Part shown: positions 22,818-34,975 of the stretch, one piece after another
How the letters are laid out: each line of letters starts with the position of its first letter
Numbering within the stretch: the first letter of the stretch is position 1
Source: Cristatella mucedo
Lineage: Eukaryota; Bryozoa; Phylactolaemata; Cristatellidae
DNA: 60,000 bases
Reading direction: 5' to 3'
Assembly (NCBI GenBank): GCA_009760855.2
Contig: WPIO01000002.1
Location: forward strand, 3,993,001-4,053,000
The notes under the pieces: model-generated
Seen by the model: the letters and a program-made list of their open reading frames with translations, nothing else
What the model was told of the DNA's origin: nothing
The model's database searches: none
Translations under genes and position numbers: made by a program

Positions 22818-25690
22818 TTAAACTTTGCAGTTGTGAATATATTCTCTAGTTTCCTCAATTTCATAGTGACCATAATTAAACTAACAAATTCCACAGTTAA
22901 GCCTATATATTTTTGGTTCAAATGCTGATAAAGCCTTTGTTCTTGTGTAATGCTATAGAACATGTGATCTCTAGTTTGAAGCCTAGATTGAGAACAGTAA
23001 ATATCGAACCTACTTCTCAAACAACCTAAGTAGTCTGCATATGTCAAACATTTTTCACACCCCTCCCTCCTGACATTTTTAGCTGTCTCGGCCGACGATT
23101 CAAGCATGTTTTTTTCATCTATAGCTATGGCTGCTTGCATAGAGTAAAGCTTTGGTCTTAAGAAAACGCATTCATTTGAAAAAAACTGAGTTTTTCAGCA
23201 TATTTCCGTCTTTGTCGTTAATAAAATAATTAAACTCTCTACTATTGATACACTTTTTTTCTATATCATCCTCAATTTTTCCCAAATTTTTTGCAATATA
23301 GTTCTTCATCGTTTCGCACTCTTACGTTTTATACCAATACTATAACAAGATAAATCCAGATAATGTATGTAGTCAGCAAAGTCTTCTTAAATATCTTCTG
23401 TGAATAATATCTTTCCCAGATAATCAGTGTGAGTATAATCCAGCGATACCTTATCGATTTAATAGTCTTCACACTATTGCAGCAAAAGTTTTGCATTATT
23501 AATTTTGATATTTCTAAAATTGCCAAGCCTAAGTAAATGGGCTTGTTCACTCGCAGCTCTTTATTTATTTTATTGATTCAATTTTAACTTGATTAATAAC
23601 TACAATTTCTATTGAAAATCATTCTACCTTTAATTATACTACTTCTAATTCGCTTATTGGATATTGCTACGTCTACATCCAATTTCAAGTCATACCATTC
23701 AATATCGACCTTTTACCTTTCGTTCTACATTATTTTTCCAAAGAAATTATTACCTTCAACTTACAGTATTCTTTGTCGAAGTAACTTTCTGCTGTGTTAA
23801 GTTTGGAAATATTACTAATATTATTACCTCACAGCCAATCACTTTAAGAAAGCTCACAAACCTATGTATTTTAGCTTTACTATACCCTCTATCTGAAGCG
23901 AGTTATGGATTCCTCGAATGAAGAATGTAATTCTATTTAGGAAGTAAATCAAAAACTAAATTTTCAACTTTGCCATTACAATTCTCTATTTGTTCACTGT
24001 TACCTTTAACTAGCCTATCAACTTGATATTGAGTGTATTCATGTGTTTAAACTTCCTTCTAGTTGGAAGGTGTGGATAATCTGAGTAGGAGAAACAAACA
24101 CCAGTATTAGTGTCTGCTCCAATTAAAAATATGTTATCGTTATTATTACTAAAAGTTCCCTGGTTTCTTGTTCAAGAATGTAAAGTTGCCAGTCATTAAA
24201 TTGTGTTTTGTAGTGGCCAGGTAAAGAGCATTTGCATCTTTATAAAGTAAATAACTTTTCTTTTTAGAAGAATTAAAATTAGAAGACATTTTACTATTAG
24301 CCTTAACACAATGACGAGATGTTCAAATATTGCCTCCGTGAATAGTGCTTTTGAAGAATTCATTATGTTCAAAATTTATCAAACACTCTAATTGAAACTT
24401 AGAAAGTCGCAATCCTGAAGACAAAGTTAATCCTGGCTCAGTTAGAAAATAACCTGGATCAAAACTATTGATCATCTTTTATAGATGCCTGAAATGCTTA
24501 AATAAATAAGCAATTTAAAAGACATCAACTGTCAGATAAATATAACTTTACTTCCTTAAATTATCTACTGTATCTGGATCTTTCTTTTTCATAAAATCCC
24601 AAACTATGAAGGCACGTTTATAATCCTTGTCGCCCACATTTGCATCGTTAAATGCACCAATACATGATTTTTACCTGGATCCCTATTCTCATTTAAATTG
24701 GATAAATAATTGGCCTACTAATAAGAAAAATACATTTTGCTTCTATTAATTCAAACTGCGATCAGTTACCATGTTAAAGTGAGTTCTAGTTAATTCTAGA
24801 CTCTTTCCAGGCTTGATTAAATGTTAGCCAAATTCTGATAATCGCTTGTTTAATATTTGTAAGGAATCCCTATAACACAAAGCTCCAATATCAAAGCTAA
24901 TATAATTTCAATATTGTTTGCTGCCAATCCCTTTTTAATTTTAAACCTTGGTGTTATTGTGCTAACAAGTTTAAATCGTATCCCTTTAAGTTGTAAGTAA
25001 AGACAGGCATCTTAAAGCAATCAGCTATAATCCACAGGTTTAGATTAAAAATGATTTGGAACATCACCTCTGTATTATCCAGTTAGATGACTGTGATCTA
25101 AAAATCAATCCTCTTTTTAGATCTAAGTTGCAAATGTGAAATACAGTAGCACATTCATGTTCTATGATCTATTCTCTCGTAATTTTGATAAGACCATATT
25201 TTACGTATTTAGTTAAAATCTCACTTAACTCATCCTCAACGTCTGTAACTTCTTTTAAAAAGCTTTAAAGAAAATCTGTAACATTGCAAGTTCCATTACC
25301 GAATTTAAAATTACTAAATCGTCCTCTATAGTCAACAGTGGCATTATTAATTGAGACAGGTACGTGTTTTTGAAAAGAACCCTCTGGTTTCTGACGATCT
25401 TCCTTATCAAGATTTCTAAGATCGCTTAACATGCACTCAAAATCTGCATGAGGACCAATACAAGACAACCGAGATAGAGTCTTCCTGTACACTCTAAAAT
25501 GAAAAATGTTACTAGTTCTGTAATTTTTATTAACGGCCTTTAGCATTATAATCCTTGTCTTTTGTCATTACCTCTCTTGCATGCTTTAATATAAGACTCT
25601 AGCATTTCTGCTGAGTAAAATCTTTCTAAGCATCTCTTCAAGGCTAGCTGAATGACCTGCCCCAGATTTTTTGTATGAATGGAGAACATC
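22818..25690 (-). pseudogene. polB: protein-primed family B DNA polymerase, decayed, 5'-truncated
   Basis: Replicase of Polinton-type elements. On the minus strand, in order: a Cys-containing N-terminal stretch near 25,600-25,650; exonuclease motif I (Asp-Phe-Glu) at 25,436-25,444; exonuclease III-like 'YIYLTVDVF' near 24,520-24,545; 'STIHGGNI' near 24,335-24,360; polymerase motif A 'YKDANALYLA' near 24,216-24,245; 'NKPIYLGLAILEISKLIM' at 23,495-23,547; a damaged motif C near 23,430 where the first Asp has become His; and C-terminal 'YGHYEIEE' before the stop at 22,818-22,820. Order and spacing fit the family over about 2.9 kb. Many stops and shifts. The expected longer N-terminus is missing at the composition change near 25,690. 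Confidence 0.85.
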
Positions 25691-28600
25691 ACCGAACCGA
25701 GACACAGAGCCTTACTGTAAATATAATTCAGTCGTTTAGCACCCCAGGAGAACTTAATCTCTAGTCACGTGTTTCACAGATGTCACGGGGCTCAAGCCCA
25801 CGGGCGTTCAAGCTAACTGTGAGTTCCTATTTAATCGCAGTGCAGCGAACTAATATTCATTTATTGCGGCGTTTAGTGTGAAAGTAAGTGATGATACGTT
25901 TTAACTAAATACACAACTAACGAACGTTTGCGATCTTGAAATTATTATCTATTTCAAGCAAAGCCTTCCGCGTTCCTTTCTCTTGTGATGATAAATAGCT
26001 AACGGCAGTGGAAAATACTTTGACAATGTATATGACTCAGTGTGAAGTAGGACATTCGCTTCAACGCTTCTTTGCTTCAACGACAATCGCTTTAACTGTC
26101 GTGGCAAGGCAAGGACTCGAAGGTGATTGCTTCCGAGAACTTCTTGTACGTCTGCCTCAGTCGTTACATGCAGAGCTATCAGGAAACTATGCAGTGTTTT
26201 ACATGCATGGCAAGTATTTTCCTCAAATGTGGTGGGTGCTGCTGAGACTTACAAATGAAGCATCCTTGATATGGTCTGAAATATTTTGAGTGCACATTTG
26301 ACAGCACTTAGAACACGACTCGAGTAATGGCTAAATAACCACGGCTTCACAGGGTTGCATTCCTATGGTTGGCTGGATCGGTGACCGCCTACCTACTTTC
26401 TAAGGCTGTGGGTGCCAAAGTAGCAGCCAAGACCAACTAGCCAAGTATCACCAAGTAAAAAAGGCCGTTCTCTAGAAACCATGCTCTACTGCATTTTTAT
26501 CGTTGCGACAGAGATTTTTTATGCCTTTTGGCACTGGAAGAAGTTTAGGCCTCTTAGTTCCGGCCGCAAATTTAGTCTTATTCTCTGGCTGCATCTACAC
26601 TAACCAGCTCCTGCAGAGTGAGTGCATTTTCCCTCTGCTCACAGTGACAAACCACCAGCTGCCTCAACAGCTTCGTTGTAAAGCCTGTCTTGGAGAATAC
26701 GATCACTAACAAGCAACTCTTCAGATAGAGCATTCATTGATATCATAGATCTGTCTGAATATCGACTCGTCCTCTCTTTTCTTCATTCTAGGCTCGTCAA
26801 AAGGAACTCAGGTAACAGGGGCTAGGAGACAATCACACACAGGTGTAGCACTTGCTCACATTTCTTGCCTTACTATTCCACATCCCATCACTGTTGCTAA
26901 ATGCTCATGAATACAATGTGCATGAACCTTCGTGAGTAACCACAACATCCAGCAATCGACAGCTGGAAAAGTCAGAGGAACCGTCAATAGAATTACAGAA
27001 TCTTACATTAAATAACGGCAGAGTGGCCCTGTAGTTGCCGACTGCAGTGCTGGTGCTTCTGAGAAGAAGGCTGCTATTGAATTAAGCCAAAATGCAGTTA
27101 TTGCAGTGATATTGTAACGGTTAGTGGGTGTCCCCGTTAGTGATGCGAGATCATTTCTATGCTTGGTTGCCTCTTACTGCTAATAATGGATATGTTGTGT
27201 CGCCACATGCTTTGGTTCATTTTGTCATCCATCATTTCTGGCATGAATTTGCTACTCAGGTAAGACACACACTTGCAGCTAGAGCAATTAGACGACTTGC
27301 ACCTGCTCTGATTTTGGCATTGCTGTGCTGTGTAACCGAAAGTCTTGTTTTGTACCTTTCCTTTCAGTGCCAGCAAAGTGCATTGATAAGCAATACTAGC
27401 ATTAGTATCACTGATGGTCATGCCATGTGCAAACATAACCAGGTGTTCTCACAGTCAGGTGTCAGTGTGCCACTATCCTCAATTTATTAATTTCCATTTA
27501 CTGTAATACTCATTCCTTGATGCAGTATTCGTATAGCGCCATTCTACAATCTATGTGGCAGCAGGGAAATTCTAATTGAACACACTTTTTCGCAATCGAA
27601 TGCATTGGGTTTTACCGTATTGCATGGGCGCAGCTGGTCAAGGAGTTACAATACGTGCCTGCTGGCGAGACAACATGAAGCCCTAGCAAATGCATTCCTT
27701 ACCACCGTGCATGCAATAATTCCCGTGGCAGCTTACTAGAGAGCATTTAAGCCATCTTTCATGCAGTATTGTGATCTACTGCAGGATTGGAAACTTTCAA
27801 AATCTAATCAGCGGTTCCTTAAATTTTGTTATCTTTACTATGCTAATGTTTGAAACTTTTTCACGTGGGAAATCAGTAGCTTTGTGTAGCCTTTGCATTT
27901 CAACTTTTACGTTTCAATACAGCGAGCGGAGCCAGAAGTATTAGAAATGCCCACTTCAAAATCCAATATCATGGCTGTCGTTGTCAGTTTCCAAAATCAT
28001 GACACAGTCACCATTAAAACTATTAACACCATTAAATAACTAACAATAACAACGATTGCTAAATTTTTACGAAGGTATTTTAAAACTTATTTTCAATTTA
28101 ACAGATGACCAGGGGTTTTCAATCTGTACACCAGAATGCCCGGGATAGCATGCAAACGCACCAAATTGGACGCACAGAGCTGCCAGTTAGTAGCACCTCA
28201 GGTTATTAACCAGCACTAAATCATGCATGGTATTGCACGGAAAACTAGCATCTTAAGAACTTAAGCTTTTAGAGGTGCAGTCACATCTGAATTTAGCACG
28301 AATATCTGCGACTCACTTAAATGACGCAAATGCATGCATATAGTGAAAGAAGCAAGGCAGCCAGCTCCAAAAATTGGGTACATATACATTGAAGGACAGG
28401 TAACCAAAATGATTTAAATTAAGTGCGTTTGTCAACATTAGATGACAGGTTACTGCATTTGGTTGCCGTTCCTACGTATTGAATAGAGTAACAGTTAGCT
28501 CAGTTAAATAAAATTTAATTTAAATTTAATTTGAAAATAAATTTATGAAGCCAAAGTGTAAATTCGCACATTAGAAAAACTATCTGTCAGATGATGAGAG

Positions 28601-29850
28601 TAATCTACTGACATCATTGAGCCAGTTAAAGCCATAAGCCGAAAGACCAACAACTAGCTAGCCATAGTTCGTCTGAAAGCAGCAATCCAGGATAATACCT
28701 CAGTATATGCTACAGGGGCAGTCATTTCCGGTCATTCTAAATCAGTAGACGTTCTAGATTGCTTCAGTGTAAAACTAACACTTTTCTGGCCGAGGACCCT
28801 GGGCACCTCTTTTGAATAAACATCTCATATTTAAAACGACAAACAGTCGGCCAGTAACCTATCGGAGAAAAAGGTAATTGCCGGACATTTTGCTACCTCG
28901 TAGGAAGCGCCAATAGTTTTTGGCTTGTAAAAAATGTTTACCCGACAGGCAGCCTGGTGCTTCGCTGGTGTTGAAAGGTGATTACCTTATAAAACCAACC
29001 TGCGAAACTCATCCAGGAAATTGATTTCTGGTCTCATTCACAACGGGTTGTAACAGCTGTTGAAAAACAAGCATTCTTGCTCGTAGCTACATTTTGCCAG
29101 TGCAATTAGGCGATAGATACACCTTTGATATATCATTGGCTGCACAAAAATTGCCGTACCTAATTATTGTACATGCTGATTAGGAGAAAGCACACGTAGT
29201 GCTGCAGGTCACTGAGAACCAGCTGCTGTTACCTTGGAGCCGCCTTTTTCAGGAGCCTCAGTAGAAAACTCTCTTGTCCACTGCCACCTTAACTATTGGC
29301 CGTTACGTAAGCTAGTTCACAAGTGTCGTACTATCTACTACCACGGCCAACAGCGGTTTCATAGTTCGGTTAAGCGTCATGGGTCAGCGTCCGGAAGGTC
29401 AGGCTGCAGACATTTAATGTCACATGCGCTTCAACATTAAGCAGAAGACAAGGCTTTGACACGTCATGAGTAACCAATTCTGCGTGCTCTGGAGGACCCA
29501 ACAGCTATTTCTGCTTGTAGAAGCAACTGGGGTGTGAGTTAATGTAAATAAAAACTATGATAATTTATCTTTTAAAGTAACTCCTCTGAGCCTAAAACGC
29601 TAAGTTTGAATCGCTCAGGAGAGTTTGATTTAGCGAACTCAATGGTTCTAATTTGCTTTCGATATATACGCATTTGATATCCAACATAGTTCATTTCACT
29701 CACCGATGAGAAAGTGAGAAGCATAGCAGAGCCAGGAGATTAGTTGAGGTAGTGATGAGTAAGAGAATAGTAGCTCAGTCTAGCTGGAAAAGATGTGCCA
29801 CAGTCTGCCCCAGAAGAGTAGACATCGGTGCCTAAGAACTAAGAATTGTG
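25691..29850. other. 4.2-kb stretch without recognised genes
   Basis: The base composition shifts to a more balanced level at about 25,690, marking the right edge of the virus-like block. The longest frames here (26,008-26,289 and 27,128-27,490, both plus strand) give products without recognisable domains or codon bias, and I do not call them genes. No LINE, SINE or duplication match was seen. Confidence 0.4.
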
Positions 29851-29859
29851 GGAGTAAGC

Positions 29860-29874
29860 TCTCTCTCTCTCCCC

Positions 29875-29922
<48 letters not shown>

Positions 29923-29990
29923 GGACATATATATGGACATATATATACATATATGAAGAAAAAAAAAAAATATATATATATATGGAGAAA
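29860..29990. repeat. CT/TA compound microsatellite
   Basis: A run of CT dinucleotides passes through TGTG into TA runs with two 'tatggaca' interruptions, followed by a poly-A stretch and a further TA run. Compare the similar compound tract at 42,490-42,630. Confidence 0.95.
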
Positions 29991-30540
29991 AAGGCTGCTG
30001 CTCAATGCAGGATGCAGTCTTCTCAGCTGGCTCATCGTATGCCTGTTTATCTATGAGGCCTCGTATTTGTTACCACGTAAGCAAGTTCATAGCACATCTA
30101 AATTCTCTAGTTGCTGCTTATACAAGAGTCAACCTCGAGGAGCAGTTGCGGCCTCACTCTTGCCGGTTTTAGGCTCGGCACAACGTTACATACTCTTGTA
30201 ATGGGCTTCAGTTCATATTTGCTTCCAAAGCTTACCAATCAATCCAGACAGACGCCACGTCATTCTCTAACTTAATAGCATTTGAAAAGAAGCTAGAAAT
30301 AACCATGTTCCTCCCAATATTTTTGGTCAGCATGAATCGTCCTTTGTGAACCTATCTGTACAGAAATTGTGCATGCTACCACTAACCTACTGTCATACTT
30401 TCTTTCTAGCACATGTAAAGAACATAGCAAGATATTGAGCCCCCATATGGTGCAATACAAACGTCGTCTTAAAATTGAGGTGGATGGATCGCTTAAATGA
30501 TTTGCCTAGGATGTAGTTGAAGACCTGAGTCATTTTTAGA
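29991..30540. other. spacer, nothing recognised
   Basis: No repeat match or convincing frame. It borders the LINE tail at 30,545. Confidence 0.3.
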
Positions 30541-30544
30541 ATGA

Positions 30545-31855
30545 CTAAAATGGTAAAAACGCACTTGATAAAGCGCCGTCAGAAAACTCAATCTCTTTCT
30601 AGGCGCTTTACGCATGCTGAAAAGAAAAACGTGATTGAATGGTGAGTAATATCATGCTTGATAAATAACATGAATAACATGGTTAAGGGTGACATGCAGA
30701 GGGTCAGCATGCAAATGTGGTTAGTGGCTGCATGCACAGTGTCAGAGTGCATAAGCAGATGAAGGACGGATCACAGAGACCCGCTAAACACTGTCCTAAA
30801 TAGGTGTGTTTTTAAGTTCTTTTAAATGTGGTTCTTTTTAAATGTTGTCAAGTCAGGGGATATTCTGACGCAAGTTGGGAGTAAGTTCCAGGCTTTGGGA
30901 GCATGCGAATTAAATGCACGGTCTCCAAATGATTTGAGGTTTGTACGAGGTACTGTTAACCTATTGGATTCCGAAAAGCGCTCGGGACTATGCTTGGTCA
31001 GGTGGGGTAGTAGATCTGAGAGATAGGGTGGAGCAAACGAATGAAGTGACCTGAAAGTGAGCGAAAAAACCATGAAGTCGATCCGTTGCTTGACTGGCAG
31101 CAATTGCAAGTCGGCTAGACATGGTGTGATTTGGCAACTGCGCCGCTCACGACAGACAAGCGTAGCTGCCGTGTTTTGTGCCAGCTGTAATCGCCTGATT
31201 GTACTTGCCTGTAGGCCAGCAAGCAGTGAGTTACAGAAGCCAATACGGGAGGTCACAAATGCATGGACCAGCTTAGACGTGGTATCCTTATCTAAGCAAG
31301 CCCGAATTTAGGCAATGTTATGTAGCTGAAACTAGGCGGACTTGATCGTGGAGCTGATGGGGTCGTCTAACGAGAGGTCACTTTGGAACATGACACCTAG
31401 ATTGCAAGCTGATTCAACTGGAGATATGCTGGCAGAGCCAATTTTGAGCTTCAGCCTTTTCATTTTCTGAATCACACTGAGCTTGCCCATATCTGGTAGG
31501 TTAGTTGCATCATTGTATAGTTTTAGAAAATGTTCTGCCATCCATGTGCAGATGTTATCAATACATTCAGCAAGTGAGTTGAGAGAATTCGAGGTGCTCA
31601 AAGGCTGGGACGGATCAAAGTAAAGGGCACAACTGAGTGTTATCCACATAAAAGTGAAAGCCTAGATTGTGCTTGGCAATCACATCAGCAAGAGGGAGAG
31701 TATAAACCGTGAAGAGAACCGGACCTAGCACGGAGCCCTAAGGTAACCCATATGTCAGAGGCAACTCAGATGATCTTTGTCCATTCAAGTCAATACTCTG
31801 GAGTATTCCACTGAGATACAATCTGAACCATTGCAGAGCAGTGCCAGTGAAGAAT
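30545..31855 (-). mobile_element. LINE family 1, 3' half
   Basis: A minus-strand copy running from the terminal block (30,570-30,610) through the C-terminal domain, where 30,822-31,256 is still open for 144 codons and includes 'RIGFCNSLLAGLQAS', into the reverse transcriptase region (31,332-31,649, open 105 codons). It stops abruptly near 31,855 inside the fingers/palm. It is 5'-truncated and lightly mutated compared with most copies here. Confidence 0.85.
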
Positions 31856-32059
31856 CGACAGGTGCAGTTTTGGGAAATCTGAGCACATGAAATAGTCTGC
31901 TTTTTTTAATGTTTTATCTTTCACCCACAGATAATCAACTGAATATTTTATATCAATGCAATAAGTCGCTGTCCGTTTGCAAAAGGTATCGAGAGCTTTT
32001 TTGCGTCTAATTATTTTGTGGGCTGAAATTTTTGTGGAAGCTTCGGAAATATTGGACAT
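31856..32059 (-). pseudogene. orphan open segment between two LINEs
   Basis: An ATG at 32,059 opens about 70 codons on the minus strand before the frame runs into the LINE. The product is Lys-rich with several Cys and aromatic residues ('SVDYLWVKDKTLKKADYF'). It does not look like LINE sequence. Perhaps a transposase or gene fragment caught between insertions; family not recognised. Confidence 0.3.
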
Positions 32060-32094
32060 GTCGCAGCACAGGCTGCATTCGTAATACTAATAAA

Positions 32095-33445
32095 TTTAAA
32101 GAATTGTATAGCAATTTAGGCTAACTCAATGTTTTTCTAGTCATTGAATGTGTCCTCCCTTTCGTGTTACAAACGACATCATAAGCAGCAACAATGGCGG
32201 TACTGTCATTACAACAGCCCTGCTGAATCTATCAGCTGCAGTCGACACTATTGATCATGATAGCCTTTTTCAATGATATAGAACAAAGATTGGTCCGGCA
32301 AAAGAGGTACTAGGGTGGTTCACATCACAATTGCATAATTGTATTTAATCTGAGTGTGGTGCATGCAAAGTACGATCGTCGAGACGAGTTACCTTAGGAA
32401 ACCTACTAGAGTTTGTTCCAAATCATTCACTATTCTCAATTTATACTGAACATCTAAAACTATTGATTCGGGCCCAAATCAATAGCTTATCACTTTTATG
32501 CTGACGGTATAGAGCTTTATTTTTCAATTAAACATGCCGGAATCATCTGCAGCAACTGATAAATTGAATGATTGCCTGTCCAAAGTTTGATCTCGGTTGA
32601 CAGATTTCTTTAATCTAAATGTCAAGAAAACTGAACTGCTGTTCATATCGTAAGGAACCATAAACCTGTGGCTAGACTAGAAAGCTTTGCTCTTTAAAGA
32701 GGTTAATGTTGTTGTGCGGCCATTAATATCAGCTCAATATTTAGGTGTCGTCTTTGACGGAAGCCTACATTTAGAAAGCTTCGTTTAAAAGACTGCTTCT
32801 ACAGCACGCCATCACATACCATCCCTATCTGCGAACGGGAACTGTCTTTGACTGGGGTGTATAAACAATTAACTAGCTCTTTAGTTTTCTCCCTACTAGA
32901 TTTTTTTATTTCTCTTTCTGCTAGGCTAACGAAAAAAATCTTTAGGCTACTTTTCCTGGCAATGAGAATGACTGCAAGGCAAGTTTCAAATTCCCAGAGG
33001 TTTGATCAAATCACATTTTGTAAAAAGTTCAGGTGGCTGCATATTGATCAACACATATAAAACTAAGTTCTTAATATAACCCACAAGGCCCGCTTAGGCT
33101 CAGCTAATAGGTACATAGCTTCACCACTGCACTAGTTTCAGCATACTCGTGCCCTCTGGTCTCGTGTGGACAATAAATTAGTTGTTCTATTCCTCCGCTT
33201 AAAGACCCTTGGCCGCAGAATTTTTTTCCTGCATATCTTAGACTGTGGAACTCACTTCCACGATTCTTACCTGACTACAACTACTCTCCTGCAGCCAACT
33301 ATGGCACATTCTTTCGAGCAGTCCTTAGCCACTACTTACATGCTACTCACTACCTAAACTGCTCTCCTAACTCGGCTTTGCTTCCCACCTGCTTTTTTGT
33401 TGCTTAAGATGAAGTCTGTTGTAAAACAGAACGAGAAATAAAAGG
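32095..33445 (+). mobile_element. LINE family 2 (CR1/L2-like), decayed
   Basis: A second, distinct LINE family. 'LLNLSAAVDTIDHDSLF' lies near 32,220-32,270, a worn catalytic region near 32,490, a 'KKTELL'-like block near 32,620, and the C-terminal domain with 'PAYLRLWNSLPRF' in shifted frames near 33,220-33,260. It ends around 33,440 at 'gagaaataaaaggcac'. Same family as 58,590-60,000. Many stops. Confidence 0.75.
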
Positions 33446-33639
33446 CACTTTGGCTGTGATTGATATTGAGTTATGCTAGTGCTCTATATCAAACTTCCTT
33501 CTATACCACCCACATTGTCTTTGAGGCTCTGTGGAGCTAAAAACAGAGATACATTCCATTACATCTAAATGGCCAAATATTAACTATTGATAAATCAAAA
33601 TGACTCGGCTGATGTGTAGCATGTGGTGACTGGCGATAA

Positions 33640-34975
33640 TTTGATGCAGGTCTTTTAATAGAACTTTTGCTCTACATGCGAAGGCACAACGTTTGTGGCA
33701 AATAATTTCTGCCACTACCACAGAAAATTAACCTGCAAGTAAACTGTGGATGACAAAAAGCAAGGGAAGGATTAATGTTTTCGTGTAGAAACTCTAATAA
33801 GGCAGAGAAAAACACGGAGCAAAGTTACAATGAATAACTTTTGAGACTTCCCAGCAACTCCGAATGTCCAAGAACATGCTCTAGTTTCTAGGTCGCATAG
33901 CAATAAAGCATACAGTACAAATTTCTGGTTTATTTTAGAGATGGCATGTATTCCGAGCTTTCTTGATTCTAAGCAGCTTGTGGCTGATTGTCCTCAATTT
34001 CCAGATGCTGGTACTTTCAAGTATGCACAATTTTCATTGCAATAGACATAGAGGGAGCGATCGATGGAGACTATTCTTTATAAACAGCTCAAATGACATT
34101 GCTCTGATGGCGAACAACCATGCAGAAAGTAAAACCACTTGATTGGGGTTATACTTCATTTTTGAAGGCCATCAAAAGTGCAACTCAATGTAGAAGTGAT
34201 CTTTAACAAGGGAATGTGCTAAACTGAGTTGCTTGTGGCTCTTTATCGGTCGGTGCATGAGCCTGTTCAAGTAAACCAAGCATAAACGTCCACCTGCTTG
34301 GTGTTTCTTCGACCTCTTAATGCTGTACGTGGGCTTACTTATCTAAGCCTGATTTTCTCAAACTATGATTTGTAGCAAGATGATTTTTTTTCACAGCAGA
34401 GGATATTCGTCATAAATATTGGGAGGTCAAATCAAGATTCCTGAGTACGGACGAAATTATTCTGGTCCGAAGTTTAAGCTGGTGCTTCAGCGGTCTATAC
34501 CTTGACCGTTCCGAGCTGTAGAAGTTAAAAACTAGTGTGCCTCTAAAACTACTCCAGCCCTTTTACAAGTTAGAGCTAAAGGTTCCATCGGGACAGTTTA
34601 CTAGCAGATTACAGATAAAAATGACGGTGGAATTTTCATTCTTTGCTCGTTTAGATTCTTTTCATTTGAAAATAACATCTCTCTGTCCTTTTAAGCGACA
34701 TTTATGTTGGGACAATCCTGCCAAAATTACCCCATCGGATATAACATTTTTAGTTACCAAATTCTTGTTTAAGTCGACCGGTCATATTGCTAGAATTTCT
34801 ATACTAAAGCGTCACCAAAATATCTGTTATATCGCTGAAGGCTCCCACGGTTTGCCACGTCTCTTCAACGTTGTAAGATATTACCACAGAATATGCAGTT
34901 ATCACTCTGCATGTAAAACTTATGTCTCCTTGACCTTTGACTGTTCTTATTGTTCTGCTACTCAAACAACTCTAT
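33640..34975 (+). repeat. duplicated block A, left part
   Basis: Aligns by eye with 40,670-42,480. Shared strings include 'gcttgtggca'-type sequence near 33,690, 'agcgatcgatgg' near 34,056, 'aaccaagcataaa' near 34,275 and 'ccgttccgagctgtagaag' near 34,506. No coding function is evident. The 165-codon open frame at 34,537-35,034 lies inside it, but its counterpart in block B is not open, so I do not call it a gene. Confidence 0.75.

Noticed and set aside
26008-27490. Open frames of 93 and 120 codons in the unassigned region
   Set aside because: No domain, no consistent codon bias and overlapping open frames on the other strand. Length is within what chance gives in less AT-rich DNA.
29793-30201. 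Overlapping open frames through the CT/TA tract
   Set aside because: They are translations of a microsatellite.
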